Shown: positions 19,361 through 28,369 of the stretch, piece after piece
Layout of the letters: each line of letters opens with the position of its first letter
Position numbering within the stretch: the first letter of the stretch is position 1
NCBI RefSeq assembly: GCF_001548115.1
Contig: NZ_AP014821.1
Location: 2,855,262 to 2,919,261, forward strand
Direction: 5' to 3'
Origin: Geminocystis sp. NIES-3709
GTDB lineage: Bacteria; Cyanobacteriota; Cyanobacteriia; Cyanobacteriales; Cyanobacteriaceae
Length of the DNA: 64,000 nucleotides
Program-made: the position numbers and the translations under genes
Notes under the pieces: model-generated
Database searches by the model: none
Seen by the model: the letters and a program-made list of their open reading frames with translations, nothing else
What the model was told of the DNA's origin: nothing

Positions 19361-19753
19361 ATGGCAAGACCCACCAAAAGGGGAGGACCGAAAAAGCAGA
19401 AGAAAAACATTCCCACTGGCGTTGCTTATATTAAATCCACATTCAATAATACTATTGTAACTATTACTGATGCCACGGGTAACGTTATTTCATGGGCAAC
19501 GGCGGGATCGAGCGGTTTTAAGGGAGCAAAAAAAGGTACTCCCTTTGCCGCTCAAACGGCAGCAGATAGTGCCGCAAGAACTGCTATGGACAACGGAATG
19601 AGACAGGTTGACGTGATGGTTAGCGGGCCGGGTGCAGGTAGAGAAACCGCTATCAGAGCTTTACAAGGAGCAGGATTAGAAATTACATTAATTCGGGATA
19701 TTACCCCTATTCCTCACAACGGCTGTCGCCCTCCCAAAAGACGCAGAGTCTAA
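19361..19753 (+). CDS. rpsK: 30S ribosomal protein S11
   Basis: 130 residues. The basic N-terminus precedes [22 protein letters not shown], and the signature region is [24 protein letters not shown], with [19 protein letters not shown] at the end. S11 forms part of the platform at the E site. S4, found between S11 and rpoA in many bacteria, is absent here; rpoA follows at 92 bp. Confidence 0.97.
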   Translation: MARPTKRGGPKKQKKNIPTGVAYIKSTFNNTIVTITDATGNVISWATAGSSGFKGAKKGTPFAAQTAADSAARTAMDNGMRQVDVMVSGPGAGRETAIRALQGAGLEITLIRDITPIPHNGCRPPKRRRV

Positions 19754-19845
19754 AACTTTATGATAGTCATAAACTTCCTCAGGGAAAAGTTGATTATCAA
19801 AATTTGTATCTAAACCTGACTTCATAAATCGAGGAAATAACCACT

Positions 19846-20835
19846 GTGGCTGTGTTTAAAATAGACTGCTTAGTAAATAAAACTCAAAAAAATCAAGGAC
19901 AATATGGTAAATTTGTACTAGAGCCTTTGGGAAGGGGACAAGGTATAACTTTGGGTAATTCCTTGAGGCGGGTGCTGTTGTCCAACTTAGAAGGGGCGGC
20001 GGTAACTGCCGTTAGAATCGCAGGGGTAAATCACGAATTTGCTGTTGTAGAAGGGGTAAGAGAAGATGTTTTAGAAATCATGCTAAACATGAAAGGGATT
20101 ACATTTAAAAGCTACACAAACACACCTCAAATTGGTCGTTTAGTAGCCATTGGCCCTTGTACTGTTACAGCCGCTAAGTTTGATTTACCATCAGAAATAG
20201 ATGTCGTTGAACCAAGTCAGTATATTTGTACTTTAGGTAAAGGTGCAAAATTAGAGATGGAGTTTAAAGTCGAGAAGGGTAAAGGTTATCGAGCCATTGA
20301 AAAAGGTAAAGATGAACATAGCTCCCTCGATTTTTTGCAAATCGATTCTGTGTTCATGCCCGTTACTAGAGTTAACTTCGCAGTAGAAGAAATTCGCTAT
20401 GAAGGAGAAATGTCCGATCGTCTAATTTTAGAAATTTGGACAAATGGAAGCATAAAACCAGAAGAAGCTCTATCTGATGCGTCAACAATTTTAGTGGATT
20501 TATTTACTCCTTTAATGGACGCTACGAGCATTTCTGGTCAACCCGAAGAACTGGAAGAACCAGAAGATCCAGCAAGTCAAATACCCATTGAAGAATTGAA
20601 TCTTTCTGTTCGTGCTTACAACTGTTTGAAACGAGCGCAAATCAATACGGTAGCTGATTTATTGGAATATTCTCAAGATGACCTCTTAGAAATTAAAAAT
20701 TTCGGACAAAAATCTGCGGAAGAAGTTATTGAGGCTTTGCAACAGCGTTTAGGAATTACTTTAGCTGAGGGAAAAATGAAAGAAACTCCCGGTGGTGATT
20801 TAATTCAAAGTGCTGAACCCGTTGCTACCCCATAA
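19846..20835 (+). CDS. rpoA: DNA-directed RNA polymerase subunit alpha
   Basis: 329 residues from GTG 19846. The N-terminal assembly domain (about 1-230) contains LEPLGRGQGITLGNSLRRVLLSNLEGAAVTAV. A linker (EELEEPEDPASQIPIEE) leads to the C-terminal domain (about 250-320), with LNLSVRAYNCLKRAQINTVADLL and NFGQKSAEEVIEAL, which contacts UP-element DNA and activators. The alpha dimer nucleates polymerase assembly. It is placed between S11 and L17 as usual. Confidence 0.97.
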   Translation: MAVFKIDCLVNKTQKNQGQYGKFVLEPLGRGQGITLGNSLRRVLLSNLEGAAVTAVRIAGVNHEFAVVEGVREDVLEIMLNMKGITFKSYTNTPQIGRLVAIGPCTVTAAKFDLPSEIDVVEPSQYICTLGKGAKLEMEFKVEKGKGYRAIEKGKDEHSSLDFLQIDSVFMPVTRVNFAVEEIRYEGEMSDRLILEIWTNGSIKPEEALSDASTILVDLFTPLMDATSISGQPEELEEPEDPASQIPIEELNLSVRAYNCLKRAQINTVADLLEYSQDDLLEIKNFGQKSAEEVIEALQQRLGITLAEGKMKETPGGDLIQSAEPVATP

Positions 20836-20917
20836 TCAGGTTAATTACTTCTTTCAGCAAGAGAGGAAAACGGTTAGGGTATTGTAAAACAAAATAAATA
20901 ATTTAAGGAGGAAATTA

Positions 20918-21268
20918 ATGCGTCACCGTTGTAAAGTGCCTTTATTGGGCTTACCAGCAGACCAAAGAAAAGCTCTTCTCCGTGCTTTAACTACTCAGTT
21001 ATTACGAGAAGGTGAAATTACCACAACTAAAGCCCGTGCTAAGGCAGTTCGTACTACTGCGGATAAAATGATTACCTTAGCGAAGGATGGTTCTCTGTCC
21101 GCAAGACGTAGAGCCTTGGGTTATGTGTATGACAAAGATTTAGTAAATGATATTTTTGCTAAAGCTCAAGAACGCTATGCCGATCGTAATGGTGGCTATA
21201 CCAGAGTTGTCCGTACGAAAAGTCGTCGGGGTGATAATGCTGAAATGGCAATCATTCAGTTAGTATAA
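20918..21268 (+). CDS. rplQ: 50S ribosomal protein L17
   Basis: 116 residues, starting [29 protein letters not shown], with [27 protein letters not shown]. The C-terminus [24 protein letters not shown] is the family end. A strong AAGGAGGAAA site lies ahead of the ATG. L17 lies near the tunnel exit. Confidence 0.97.
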   Translation: MRHRCKVPLLGLPADQRKALLRALTTQLLREGEITTTKARAKAVRTTADKMITLAKDGSLSARRRALGYVYDKDLVNDIFAKAQERYADRNGGYTRVVRTKSRRGDNAEMAIIQLV

Positions 21269-21293
21269 CTTTATTTTTTAGTTTCCGTGCCTC

Positions 21294-22112
21294 ATGAACC
21301 ATTGCTCTCAAGACTCCCAAAGAATTGCTTTAGTAATTCAGTATTTAGGGTCTAATTATCATGGTTGGCAACGACAGCCTAAATACATAAGTGTCCAAGA
21401 AAAAATCGAAATGGCGATCGCTTCAGTGGTTGGTCATCCTGTTACCATTCATGGTGCTGGTAGGACTGATAGTGGAGTTCATGGAGCGGCACAAGTAGCC
21501 CATTTTGATGTAAAATCCCCCGTTCCCCCTGATCGTTGGACAAAAGTCCTCAATGGATGTTTACCAGATGATATTTTAATTAGGGCATCGGCACAGGTAG
21601 CAAATGATTGGCACGCTTGTTTTTCAGCGTTATGGAGACGTTATCGTTATACTATATATACTGGTAAAATTCCCAACCTATTTTTACAACCGTTTAGTTG
21701 GCACTACTATCATCAGCCTTTAGATGAATCTTTGATTCAACAAGCGCTCAACCCTTTACTAGGAGTTCACGATTTAAGTGCTTTTCGCAGAGCTGGATCT
21801 AAACGTTTACACTCCATTTTAGAAGTGCAAGAAGTTAGTTGCGATCGAAAAGAAGACTTGATACATATTGAGATACAAGCTAGTGGCTTTTTATATGGGA
21901 TGGTCAGATTACTGGTGGGGATGTTAGTAGAGGTGGGAGCAGGAACAAGATCTTTGTCAGAGTTTCAATATATTTGGAGCGATCGACGGCGAGACTTAGT
22001 TAAATATTCTGCCCCGGCAAAAGGATTATGTTTGTTAAGAGTAGGTTATCAGGATTTTCCGATACCTGAACCAATATGGTTTAATACTCAACCTATTTTT
22101 ACTTTTAGTTAA
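21294..22112 (+). CDS. truA: tRNA pseudouridine(38-40) synthase TruA
   Basis: 272 residues. The catalytic aspartate lies in [11 protein letters not shown] (Asp59), and the N-terminal strand [18 protein letters not shown] is canonical. The second half carries SAFRRAG and [23 protein letters not shown]. It isomerises U38-40 in the anticodon arm. It sits between rplQ and rplM, as in many bacteria, 25 bp after L17 and 16 bp before L13, inside the operon. Confidence 0.95.
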   Translation: MNHCSQDSQRIALVIQYLGSNYHGWQRQPKYISVQEKIEMAIASVVGHPVTIHGAGRTDSGVHGAAQVAHFDVKSPVPPDRWTKVLNGCLPDDILIRASAQVANDWHACFSALWRRYRYTIYTGKIPNLFLQPFSWHYYHQPLDESLIQQALNPLLGVHDLSAFRRAGSKRLHSILEVQEVSCDRKEDLIHIEIQASGFLYGMVRLLVGMLVEVGAGTRSLSEFQYIWSDRRRDLVKYSAPAKGLCLLRVGYQDFPIPEPIWFNTQPIFTFS

Positions 22113-22128
22113 AAAGTCTCAATTTAAA

Positions 22129-22584
22129 ATGAATAAAACACCAGTTCCTAAACTAGAAGATATAGAAAAAAAATGGTTTATTGTTGATGCTCAAGATCAA
22201 CGCCTCGGCAGATTAGCTACAGAAATTGCTAACGTTTTAAGAGGTAAAAATAAACCCACCTTTACCCCTCACTTAGATACAGGGGATTTTGTCATTGTTG
22301 TAAATGCGGAAAAAGTTGTTGTTACTGGCAAAAAAGGCGAACAAAAACTTTATCGTCGTCATTCCGGGCGTCCTGGTGGAATGAAAACAGAAACCTTTGA
22401 TAAATTACAAAAACGTATTCCAGAAAGAATTATCGAAACTGCCGTTAAAGGTATGTTACCCAAAAATAGCTTAGGCAGAACTTTATTTACTAAGCTCAAA
22501 GTTTATACAGGATCTAACCATCCTCACACAGCACAAAAACCCGAAGTTTTAACCATTAATACTATTCCTGGAGGCGATAAATAA
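22129..22584 (+). CDS. rplM: 50S ribosomal protein L13
   Basis: 151 residues with [35 protein letters not shown] and the signature [23 protein letters not shown]. It binds 23S rRNA early in assembly. The stop TAA overlaps the ATG of rpsI by one base (TAATG), so L13 and S9 are coupled. Confidence 0.97.
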   Translation: MNKTPVPKLEDIEKKWFIVDAQDQRLGRLATEIANVLRGKNKPTFTPHLDTGDFVIVVNAEKVVVTGKKGEQKLYRRHSGRPGGMKTETFDKLQKRIPERIIETAVKGMLPKNSLGRTLFTKLKVYTGSNHPHTAQKPEVLTINTIPGGDK

Positions 22585-22982
22585 TGTCGAATAAAGTAGT
22601 TTATCTTGGTACTGGTCGTCGTAAGTCTTCCGTTGCCAGAGTCCGTCTCGTACCCGGTACAGGTGCTGTTAAAGTTAACGATCGTGAAGGTTCAGAATAT
22701 TTCCAACAAATTCAAGATTATATTCAAGCCTTAAAAGCACCCCTTGAAACTTTGGGATTAGAAAATGAGTATGATATTTTAGTAAATTCTCATGGTGGTG
22801 GTTTAACAGGGCAATCTGATGCCGTTAAATTAGGCGTTGCTCGTGCGTTATGTCAACTTGATCCTGAAAATCGTCAACCTCTTAAAGCGGAAGGTTATTT
22901 AACGAGAGATCCTCGTGCGAAAGAGCGTAAGAAATATGGTTTACATAAAGCCCGTAAAGCTCCTCAGTACTCCAAACGTTAA
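22584..22982 (+). CDS. rpsI: 30S ribosomal protein S9
   Basis: 132 residues. It has [19 protein letters not shown], the signature [19 protein letters not shown] and the C-terminal tail ending KAPQYSKR, whose last Arg contacts the P-site tRNA anticodon loop. It overlaps the rplM stop by one base. Confidence 0.97.
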   Translation: MSNKVVYLGTGRRKSSVARVRLVPGTGAVKVNDREGSEYFQQIQDYIQALKAPLETLGLENEYDILVNSHGGGLTGQSDAVKLGVARALCQLDPENRQPLKAEGYLTRDPRAKERKKYGLHKARKAPQYSKR

Positions 22983-23105
22983 TATTTGCCCCCTTGTTTT
23001 GAGAAGAGGGGGAAACAAATAAAGTGGTGAATTTATAGCGGAAAGCTAATTGCTCAAAGCTAAAGACTATTTTAAATTATCGATATAAATAAGGAAATTA
23101 AAATT

Positions 23106-23348
23106 ATGCCAAAAGAAGGAATACACCCCCAATGGTATCCCGATGCAAAAGTGATTTGTAACGGAGAGGAAGTTATGCGTGTTGGTTCAACCCAACCAGA
23201 AATTCATGTAGAGGTTTGGTCTGGTAATCATCCTTTCTACACCGGTACTCAAAAAATTATTGACACGGAAGGTAGAGTCGATCGATTCTTGCGTAAATAC
23301 GGTATGCTTAGTGGTAAGCAAGAAGGTTCTAACACTGAGACAAAGTAG
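23106..23348 (+). CDS. rpmE: 50S ribosomal protein L31
   Basis: 80 residues, with KEGIHPQWYPDAKVICNGEEVMRVGSTQPEIHVEVWSGNHPFYTG and RVDRFLRKYGM. Only one cysteine (residue 18) is present, so the four-Cys zinc site of the zinc-binding type is absent, consistent with the zinc-independent form. L31 bridges the subunits. It is the last gene before a terminator. Confidence 0.95.
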   Translation: MPKEGIHPQWYPDAKVICNGEEVMRVGSTQPEIHVEVWSGNHPFYTGTQKIIDTEGRVDRFLRKYGMLSGKQEGSNTETK

Positions 23349-23382
23349 AAATCTTTTTTCAAAAAATAAAGAAATATTTAAA

Positions 23383-23415
23383 CTCTAGCAAATATGTTAT
23401 TTGTTAGGGTTTTTT
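23383..23415 (+). terminator. Intrinsic terminator at the end of the ribosomal operon
   Basis: A 10-bp stem with two G-U pairs, CTCTAGCAAA (23383-23392) / TTTGTTAGGG (23400-23409), with a 7-nt loop, followed by six T (23410-23415). It lies 35 bp after the rpmE stop and marks the end of the 16-kb superoperon. Confidence 0.75.
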
Positions 23416-23885
23416 AGTAAGTGGGATTTGCTGAACTCTGATTACTGTCATACCAAGCGTGAATCATAAAATTATCGATAAAGAGAGAGGAAAGGGAAAA
23501 GTAAGAAAAATTGACTTAAAAGTTAGTCAAATTGATTTAAAACGATTATTTGCTCAATTTAATTCTTTTTTCAAACTAAAATTTGGTCAGTTACTAGCCT
23601 TAAACCCTTATTTTTAATATTTTTAAAGGTTTATAACAGCCCACTCAGGTTATCTATCATCGTTACAAGAATTTTTGACAAATCCTAGATAGTGATAGGA
23701 TAGTGTTTATTTGAACAATTTTTTAACCTATACCAATCCTAAATGATTTAGGATCATTTTAATTCATCGTAACTGCTCTTAAAAAGAGAAGAATTAAACC
23801 TTTATTTTGTTACAAATCAGATAGTAATGCTATTATTATACTATCTTAATTTACGTTATATTTTAAATTTAATAACATAAAATAA
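23416..23885. other. Intergenic region with a dyad (470 bp)
   Basis: No gene seen. A 7-bp hairpin TCCTAAA-TGA-TTTAGGA lies at 23737-23753, flanked by TACCAA and TCATTTT. Near 23690 there are repeated GATAGTGATAGGATAGTG units. The promoter of the response regulator gene is expected here but I could not place it with confidence. Confidence 0.4.
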
Positions 23886-24323
23886 ATGGTTTTAAAACCA
23901 CTAGAAATTTTATTAGTAGAAGATTCTTTGTCAGATGTAATTTTAATGAAAAAAATGCTTAAGCAAACTCTGACACCAAAAATTCTTCATGTAGCTAAAG
24001 ATGGAATTGAGGCGATGAATTTTTTGCATCAAAAAGGTGAATATGAAAAACAGCATCGTCCAGATCTTATATTATTGGATTTGAATTTACCTCGCAAAAA
24101 TGGGAAAGAAGTATTGAAAGAAATCAAATCTGATCTTGAATTAAAAGCTATTCCTGTTATTGTTTTAACTACATCAGAAGAAGACAAAGACATTATCGAA
24201 TGTTATCAAGATCATGCTAACTGTTATTTGACTAAACCGATCGATTTAAGAGATTTTTACAAATGTGTAACGGCGATTGATAATTTTTGGTTTCAATTTG
24301 TCCGTTATCCTGTTAATTATTAA
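23886..24323 (+). CDS. Response regulator, single receiver domain (Rcp1-like)
   Basis: 145 residues, a lone CheY-like REC domain with no output domain. The acidic pair is Glu12-Asp13 (LLVEDS), the phospho-acceptor is Asp65 in LILLDLNLPRKNG, the switch threonine is about 95-96 (VLTTSEED) and the conserved lysine is Lys117 (LTKPID). The insertion between strands (FLHQKGEYEKQHRPD) and the long C-terminal helix are those of cyanobacterial Rcp1-type partners of phytochromes. It accepts phosphate from a histidine kinase, likely the next gene, which starts just after it. Confidence 0.9.
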   Translation: MVLKPLEILLVEDSLSDVILMKKMLKQTLTPKILHVAKDGIEAMNFLHQKGEYEKQHRPDLILLDLNLPRKNGKEVLKEIKSDLELKAIPVIVLTTSEEDKDIIECYQDHANCYLTKPIDLRDFYKCVTAIDNFWFQFVRYPVNY

Positions 24324-24336
24324 TATTCATGGTCAT

Positions 24337-25470
24337 ATGGTTTCTTCCCTAATTTGTTTTAAAATTCTTTTAGTTGAGGATAATTTGCCTGATGTTATTA
24401 TTCTTAAAAAACAGTTTCAAAAATTACAGACTCTTTCCGTTAAATTAACTCATGTATCTACTTGTCGAGATGCTATTTTTTCCCTTCAAAGTCATGATTT
24501 TGATGTTATTTTATTAGATCTATCTTTACCTGATAGTCACAATTTAGATACAGTAAAAACTATTTATAGTCATAGTGGAGATATTCCTATTCTTATTTTA
24601 ACGGGTTTAGATGATCAGGTAACTGCGATCGCATCTGTAAGAGAAGGAGCACAAGATTATCTTGTAAAAGGACAAATTAATTTAGATAATTTACAAAGGT
24701 CAATACGCTATGCTATAGAGAGAAAACAGAGATTAAAAGAGATTAATATTTTAAATAAGAAACTATCTACATCTAATCAAGAATTAGAAAACTATGCTTA
24801 TATTGTATCTCATGACTTAAAACAACCTTTACAAACTATTTTAGCTAGTAGTCAATTAATTTTACATTTAGAAAAAAATTTAAAGGAACAATCTTATCAA
24901 TTATTAGAGTTTATTTTAGCTTCAACAAATCAAATGAATAAGCTGATTGATAATCTGCTTTCCTATGCTCAAATTAATAAAAAAAGTATTGAGAAAGAGA
25001 TAGTCTGTGTAGAAAATATTATTAAAAATGTCATGAAGTTTTTAAATAAACAAATTCAAGATTCTAAGGCTTCAATTAATATTCAAATGAATAATAATAA
25101 TAAACCAATTAAAGTTTTTTATAATAGTATTCAATTAAGTCAAATTTTACAAAATTTAATGAGTAATGCGATTAAATATATTCCCTACGATCGAACTCCA
25201 GAAATACAAATTACTATAGAAAAAAAAGAGGAAACATGGCTATTCATGGTTAAAGATAATGGTATTGGTGTTAAACCAGAAGATCAAGGTAGAATATTTG
25301 AAATGTTAGAAAGAGTGGACACCGATAGAAAATACTCAGGCAGTGGTATCGGTTTAGCTATCTGTCAAAAAATTGTTGAAATTAACGGTGGTAAAATTTG
25401 GGTAGAATCAATTTTAAATAAAGGATCAACATTTTTTTTTACCATCCCCATTTTAGCAATTGAGAATTGA
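24337..25470 (+). CDS. Receiver domain-histidine kinase hybrid (REC-HisKA-HATPase)
   Basis: About 377 residues from ATG 24337 (the frame extends upstream to 24277, overlapping the previous gene; the later start leaves 13 bp between them). The N-terminal REC domain has Asp14/15 and phospho-acceptor Asp61 (VILLDLSLP). A short coiled linker (about 125-150) leads to HisKA with His159 in YIVSHDLKQPLQT. The ATPase domain follows with the N box (NLMSNAIKY), G1 (DNGIGV), F box (IFEMLER) and G2 (GSGIGLAICQ). No sensor or membrane domain is present, so the input is probably phosphotransfer to the REC domain. Its stop codon lies next to an AATTGAG heptamer pair. Confidence 0.9.
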   Translation: MVSSLICFKILLVEDNLPDVIILKKQFQKLQTLSVKLTHVSTCRDAIFSLQSHDFDVILLDLSLPDSHNLDTVKTIYSHSGDIPILILTGLDDQVTAIASVREGAQDYLVKGQINLDNLQRSIRYAIERKQRLKEINILNKKLSTSNQELENYAYIVSHDLKQPLQTILASSQLILHLEKNLKEQSYQLLEFILASTNQMNKLIDNLLSYAQINKKSIEKEIVCVENIIKNVMKFLNKQIQDSKASINIQMNNNNKPIKVFYNSIQLSQILQNLMSNAIKYIPYDRTPEIQITIEKKEETWLFMVKDNGIGVKPEDQGRIFEMLERVDTDRKYSGSGIGLAICQKIVEINGGKIWVESILNKGSTFFFTIPILAIEN

Positions 25471-25508
25471 GAAGTAATGAATCGATATTCTCAGACTTTC
25501 GCCCGATG

Positions 25509-25528
25509 CTTTGAAATAAGTTTCAAAG
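25509..25528. repeat. Hairpin upstream of thiE
   Basis: Perfect 8-bp inverted repeat CTTTGAAA (25509-25516) / TTTCAAAG (25521-25528) with loop TAAG, between the kinase stop and thiE. No T-run follows, so it is not a standard terminator, and no TPP riboswitch core was seen. Confidence 0.4.
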
Positions 25529-25559
25529 TGAGTTATGTTAAAAATTCCTAATTATCAAG

Positions 25560-26573
25560 ATGGTTAATCAACAAACTGCTATATATCGTATATTAGATGC
25601 TAACCTCGATCGAGCCAGAGAAGGATTAAGAATTATCGAGGAATGGTGTCGTTTTGGCTTGAATGACAAAGAAACTGCGGCTACTTGTAAAGAAATGCGC
25701 CAAGAATTAGCTAGTTGGCATACCAATGAATTGCGTACAGCAAGAGATACCCCCAATGATCCGGGTACTGACTTAACCCATCCTCAAGAAGTTGAAAGAG
25801 AAAGTTTACAAGATTTATTACAAGCAAATTTATGCAGAATACAAGAAGCGCTAAGAGTTTTAGAAGAGTACGCTAAATTATACGAAGTTGAGTTTGCAGG
25901 TGCGATGAAACAAATGCGCTATCGAGTTTACACTTTGGAAAGTAAATTGTTAGGCCAATCTCGGTTTAAATTATTAGATCAATGTTCATTATATCTAGTG
26001 ACTTCCCCTGTAGATAATTTTTTCGCCGTAGTAGAATCAGCTTTAAAGGGAGGTTTAAAATTAGTACAGTATCGTCATAAAGATCAAGATGATTTAATCA
26101 AATTAAAAGAGGCTTATAAGTTAAGACAGTTATGCAATAACTATGGTGCTTTGTTTATTGTAAACGATCGAATCGATCTTGCCATGGCAGTTAACGCAGA
26201 TGGAGTACATTTAGGCCAAACAGATTGCCCTGTAGGTTTAGCTAGACAAATCTTAGGTTTTAGTAAAATTATCGGTAAATCCACCACTAACCCTCAAGAA
26301 ATGGCAAAAGCTATCAGTGATGGTGCTGATTATATCGGAGTAGGGCCAGTTTACGAAACACCGACAAAAGCAGGTAAAAAAGCTTCGGGATTAGAATATG
26401 TCCGTTATGCTCAAAATAATTCCACAATTCCTTGGTTTGCCATTGGTGGTGTAGATAGTAATAATATTCGAGATGTCATTAAAAGTGGAGCAAAGAAAGT
26501 CGCAGTAGTAAGGGCGATTATGGAAGCGGAAAATCCAACAGAAGCAACAAAAAATCTTCTCAAAAACTTTTAA
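25560..26573 (+). CDS. thiE: Thiamine-phosphate synthase, long cyanobacterial form
   Basis: 337 residues. The C-terminal TIM barrel (about 140-337) is ThiE: VQYRHKD, FIVNDRIDLAMAVNADGVHLGQTD and the phosphate-binding GVGPVYETPTKAG and WFAIGGVD. It joins HMP-pyrophosphate and thiazole phosphate to give thiamine phosphate. The extra N-terminal domain of about 130 residues (RILDANLDRAREGLRIIEEWCRFGL) is characteristic of cyanobacterial ThiE; its function is not established. It is transcribed alone, although it starts about 90 bp after the kinase gene. Confidence 0.95.
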   Translation: MVNQQTAIYRILDANLDRAREGLRIIEEWCRFGLNDKETAATCKEMRQELASWHTNELRTARDTPNDPGTDLTHPQEVERESLQDLLQANLCRIQEALRVLEEYAKLYEVEFAGAMKQMRYRVYTLESKLLGQSRFKLLDQCSLYLVTSPVDNFFAVVESALKGGLKLVQYRHKDQDDLIKLKEAYKLRQLCNNYGALFIVNDRIDLAMAVNADGVHLGQTDCPVGLARQILGFSKIIGKSTTNPQEMAKAISDGADYIGVGPVYETPTKAGKKASGLEYVRYAQNNSTIPWFAIGGVDSNNIRDVIKSGAKKVAVVRAIMEAENPTEATKNLLKNF

Positions 26574-26745
26574 TGTCCCCTTCTGTTTCTCCTCTTATCC
26601 TCTTTAAAAGCTCATACTGTAGATAGAATCTAAAAAATTATTCCCATTCAAAACACAGATAGTGTCAATCACACTTCAAAAGAGATAGAGATTGTAGTGA
26701 TATAATCGCTTTAGTTGAACCATTAATCAATACTAATTTAAGAAA

Positions 26746-27039
26746 ATGATTTTAAGCGAAACAGAAGTTAGAGAAAAACTATCAACCCTTCCCGATTGGA
26801 TTACTAGAGATGGAACTATTAATGTTACTTACAAATTTAAAGATTTCATTCAAGCGATCGAATTTGTAAATCGTCTAGTAGTCCCATCAGAAAAATCAGG
26901 ACATCATCCTGATATTTTTATTTCTTACAATAAGGTAACTATTAATCTCACATCCCACGATGAAGGTGGAATCACTCAAAAAGATTTTGATCTTGCTCAT
27001 GAAATTGTTGATATTGTTAATAGTTTAATGATTAAATAA
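26746..27039 (+). CDS. 4a-hydroxytetrahydrobiopterin dehydratase (pterin carbinolamine dehydratase)
   Basis: 97 residues, complete. The active-site motif reads SGHHPDIFISYNKVTINLTSHDEGG, with the two adjacent histidines and a third His that act in the dehydration. The N-terminus LSETEVREKLSTLPDWI is typical. The family recycles hydroxylated pterin cofactors. Many bacteria have it without an aromatic amino-acid hydroxylase, and the cyanobacterial role is unclear. Confidence 0.93.
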   Translation: MILSETEVREKLSTLPDWITRDGTINVTYKFKDFIQAIEFVNRLVVPSEKSGHHPDIFISYNKVTINLTSHDEGGITQKDFDLAHEIVDIVNSLMIK

Positions 27040-27070
27040 TCGGGAAGAATCCATAGGAGAAAGGAATTTA

Positions 27071-27098
27071 TTAATTTCCAATTCCCCATTCCTAATTT
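27071..27098. repeat. Heptamer repeat overlapping the thrC stop
   Basis: Four units TTAATTT CCAATTC CCCATTC CTAATTT; the last overlaps the thrC stop codon (27097-27099, minus strand). Confidence 0.55.
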
Positions 27099-28203
27099 AT
27101 TCAAAACCCATAATTCGAGCTACTTCTTGTAAATCTGCTTTAATACCCGATCGAATGCCACTTTCGCTAGTTTTCATGGCATTATCAGGATCTTTTAAGC
27201 CATTACCTGTTAAAACACAGACAACTGTACCATTATCAGGAATTTGCTCTTTTAATTTTAGTACTCCAGCAACAGAGGCAGCACTAGCTGGTTCACAAAA
27301 AACTCCTTCATCTCGTCCTAAAATACGATAGGCTTCCAAAATTTCGCTATCGGTAACGGCGTTAAATTGTCCGTTAGATGCTTCTCTGACTCCTAATGCT
27401 TTTTCCCAGTTTGCAGGATTTCCAATTCTAATAGCCGTGGCTACAGTTTCTGGTTTTAATACTTGATGTCCTTCCACAAAAGGAGCTGAACCGGCCGCTT
27501 GGAATCCCATCATTTGTGGCAGTCGATCGCAACGATTTTCACTATGATATTGACAGAAACCCATCCAATAGGCTGTGATATTTCCGGCGTTACCCACAGG
27601 AATAGCTAACCAATCAGGCGCATAACCCAAAGTATCTACCACTTCAAATGCTGCGGTTTTTTGTCCTTCTAAACGATAAGGATTGACAGAATTAACTAGG
27701 GTTACAGGGTAATTATCAGCAATTTGACGCACAATAGTTAACGCATGGTCAAAATTACCTTGAATAGCCAAAACTTCTGCACCGTAAATTAATGCTTGAG
27801 CTAGTTTTCCCAAGGCTACATAGCCATCAGGAATAATTACAAAGGCTTTCATTCCAGCTCTGGTAGCATAAGCCGCCGCCGCCGCCGAAGTATTGCCTGT
27901 ACTTGCACAAATTACAGCTTTTGCTCCTGCTTCTTTGGCTTTAGAGATTGCCATTGTCATACCCCGATCTTTAAATGATCCAGTAGGATTCAATCCATCA
28001 TACTTTACAAATACTTTCACGTTACGACCGATCATATTGGAAATAACGGGGACAGGAATTAAAGGGGTATTACCCTCTCTTAAGGTAATAATAGGAGTTT
28101 CTGGAGTGACGGGCAAATAGTGTTTATATTCCTCAATTAAGCCTCTCCAGCCTGTTCTTAAATGATGACTTGTGTTAGTTGGATGAAATTTCGTCGCTAC
28201 CAC
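27097..28203 (-). CDS. thrC: Threonine synthase
   Basis: 368 residues from GTG 28203. PLP attachment lysine is Lys78 in [11 protein letters not shown]; the phosphate loop is [15 protein letters not shown] and [13 protein letters not shown]. Start [15 protein letters not shown] matches the short plant/cyanobacterial-type enzyme. It converts O-phosphohomoserine to threonine and phosphate. No hom or thrB gene is nearby. A heptamer repeat touches its stop codon. Confidence 0.95.
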   Translation of the reverse strand: MVATKFHPTNTSHHLRTGWRGLIEEYKHYLPVTPETPIITLREGNTPLIPVPVISNMIGRNVKVFVKYDGLNPTGSFKDRGMTMAISKAKEAGAKAVICASTGNTSAAAAAYATRAGMKAFVIIPDGYVALGKLAQALIYGAEVLAIQGNFDHALTIVRQIADNYPVTLVNSVNPYRLEGQKTAAFEVVDTLGYAPDWLAIPVGNAGNITAYWMGFCQYHSENRCDRLPQMMGFQAAGSAPFVEGHQVLKPETVATAIRIGNPANWEKALGVREASNGQFNAVTDSEILEAYRILGRDEGVFCEPASAASVAGVLKLKEQIPDNGTVVCVLTGNGLKDPDNAMKTSESGIRSGIKADLQEVARIMGFE

Positions 28204-28369
28204 GGGTATTAAATATAAATAGACAATACTTTCAATTATGCCATAAATGGGAATTATAAAAATTCACAGTCATTATTTTTCAATTTGACACTATTTCTAC
28301 ATTGTCAGTTATTACGATATGAACCATTTTGCTAGATAATAAATCAATTAGTTATTTCCCTCGATCGAT

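Noticed and set aside
25471-25559. Possible TPP riboswitch upstream of thiE
   Set aside because: Only an isolated 8-bp hairpin is present; the conserved TPP core (CUGAGA and ACCUGA elements) was not found and the spacer is too short.
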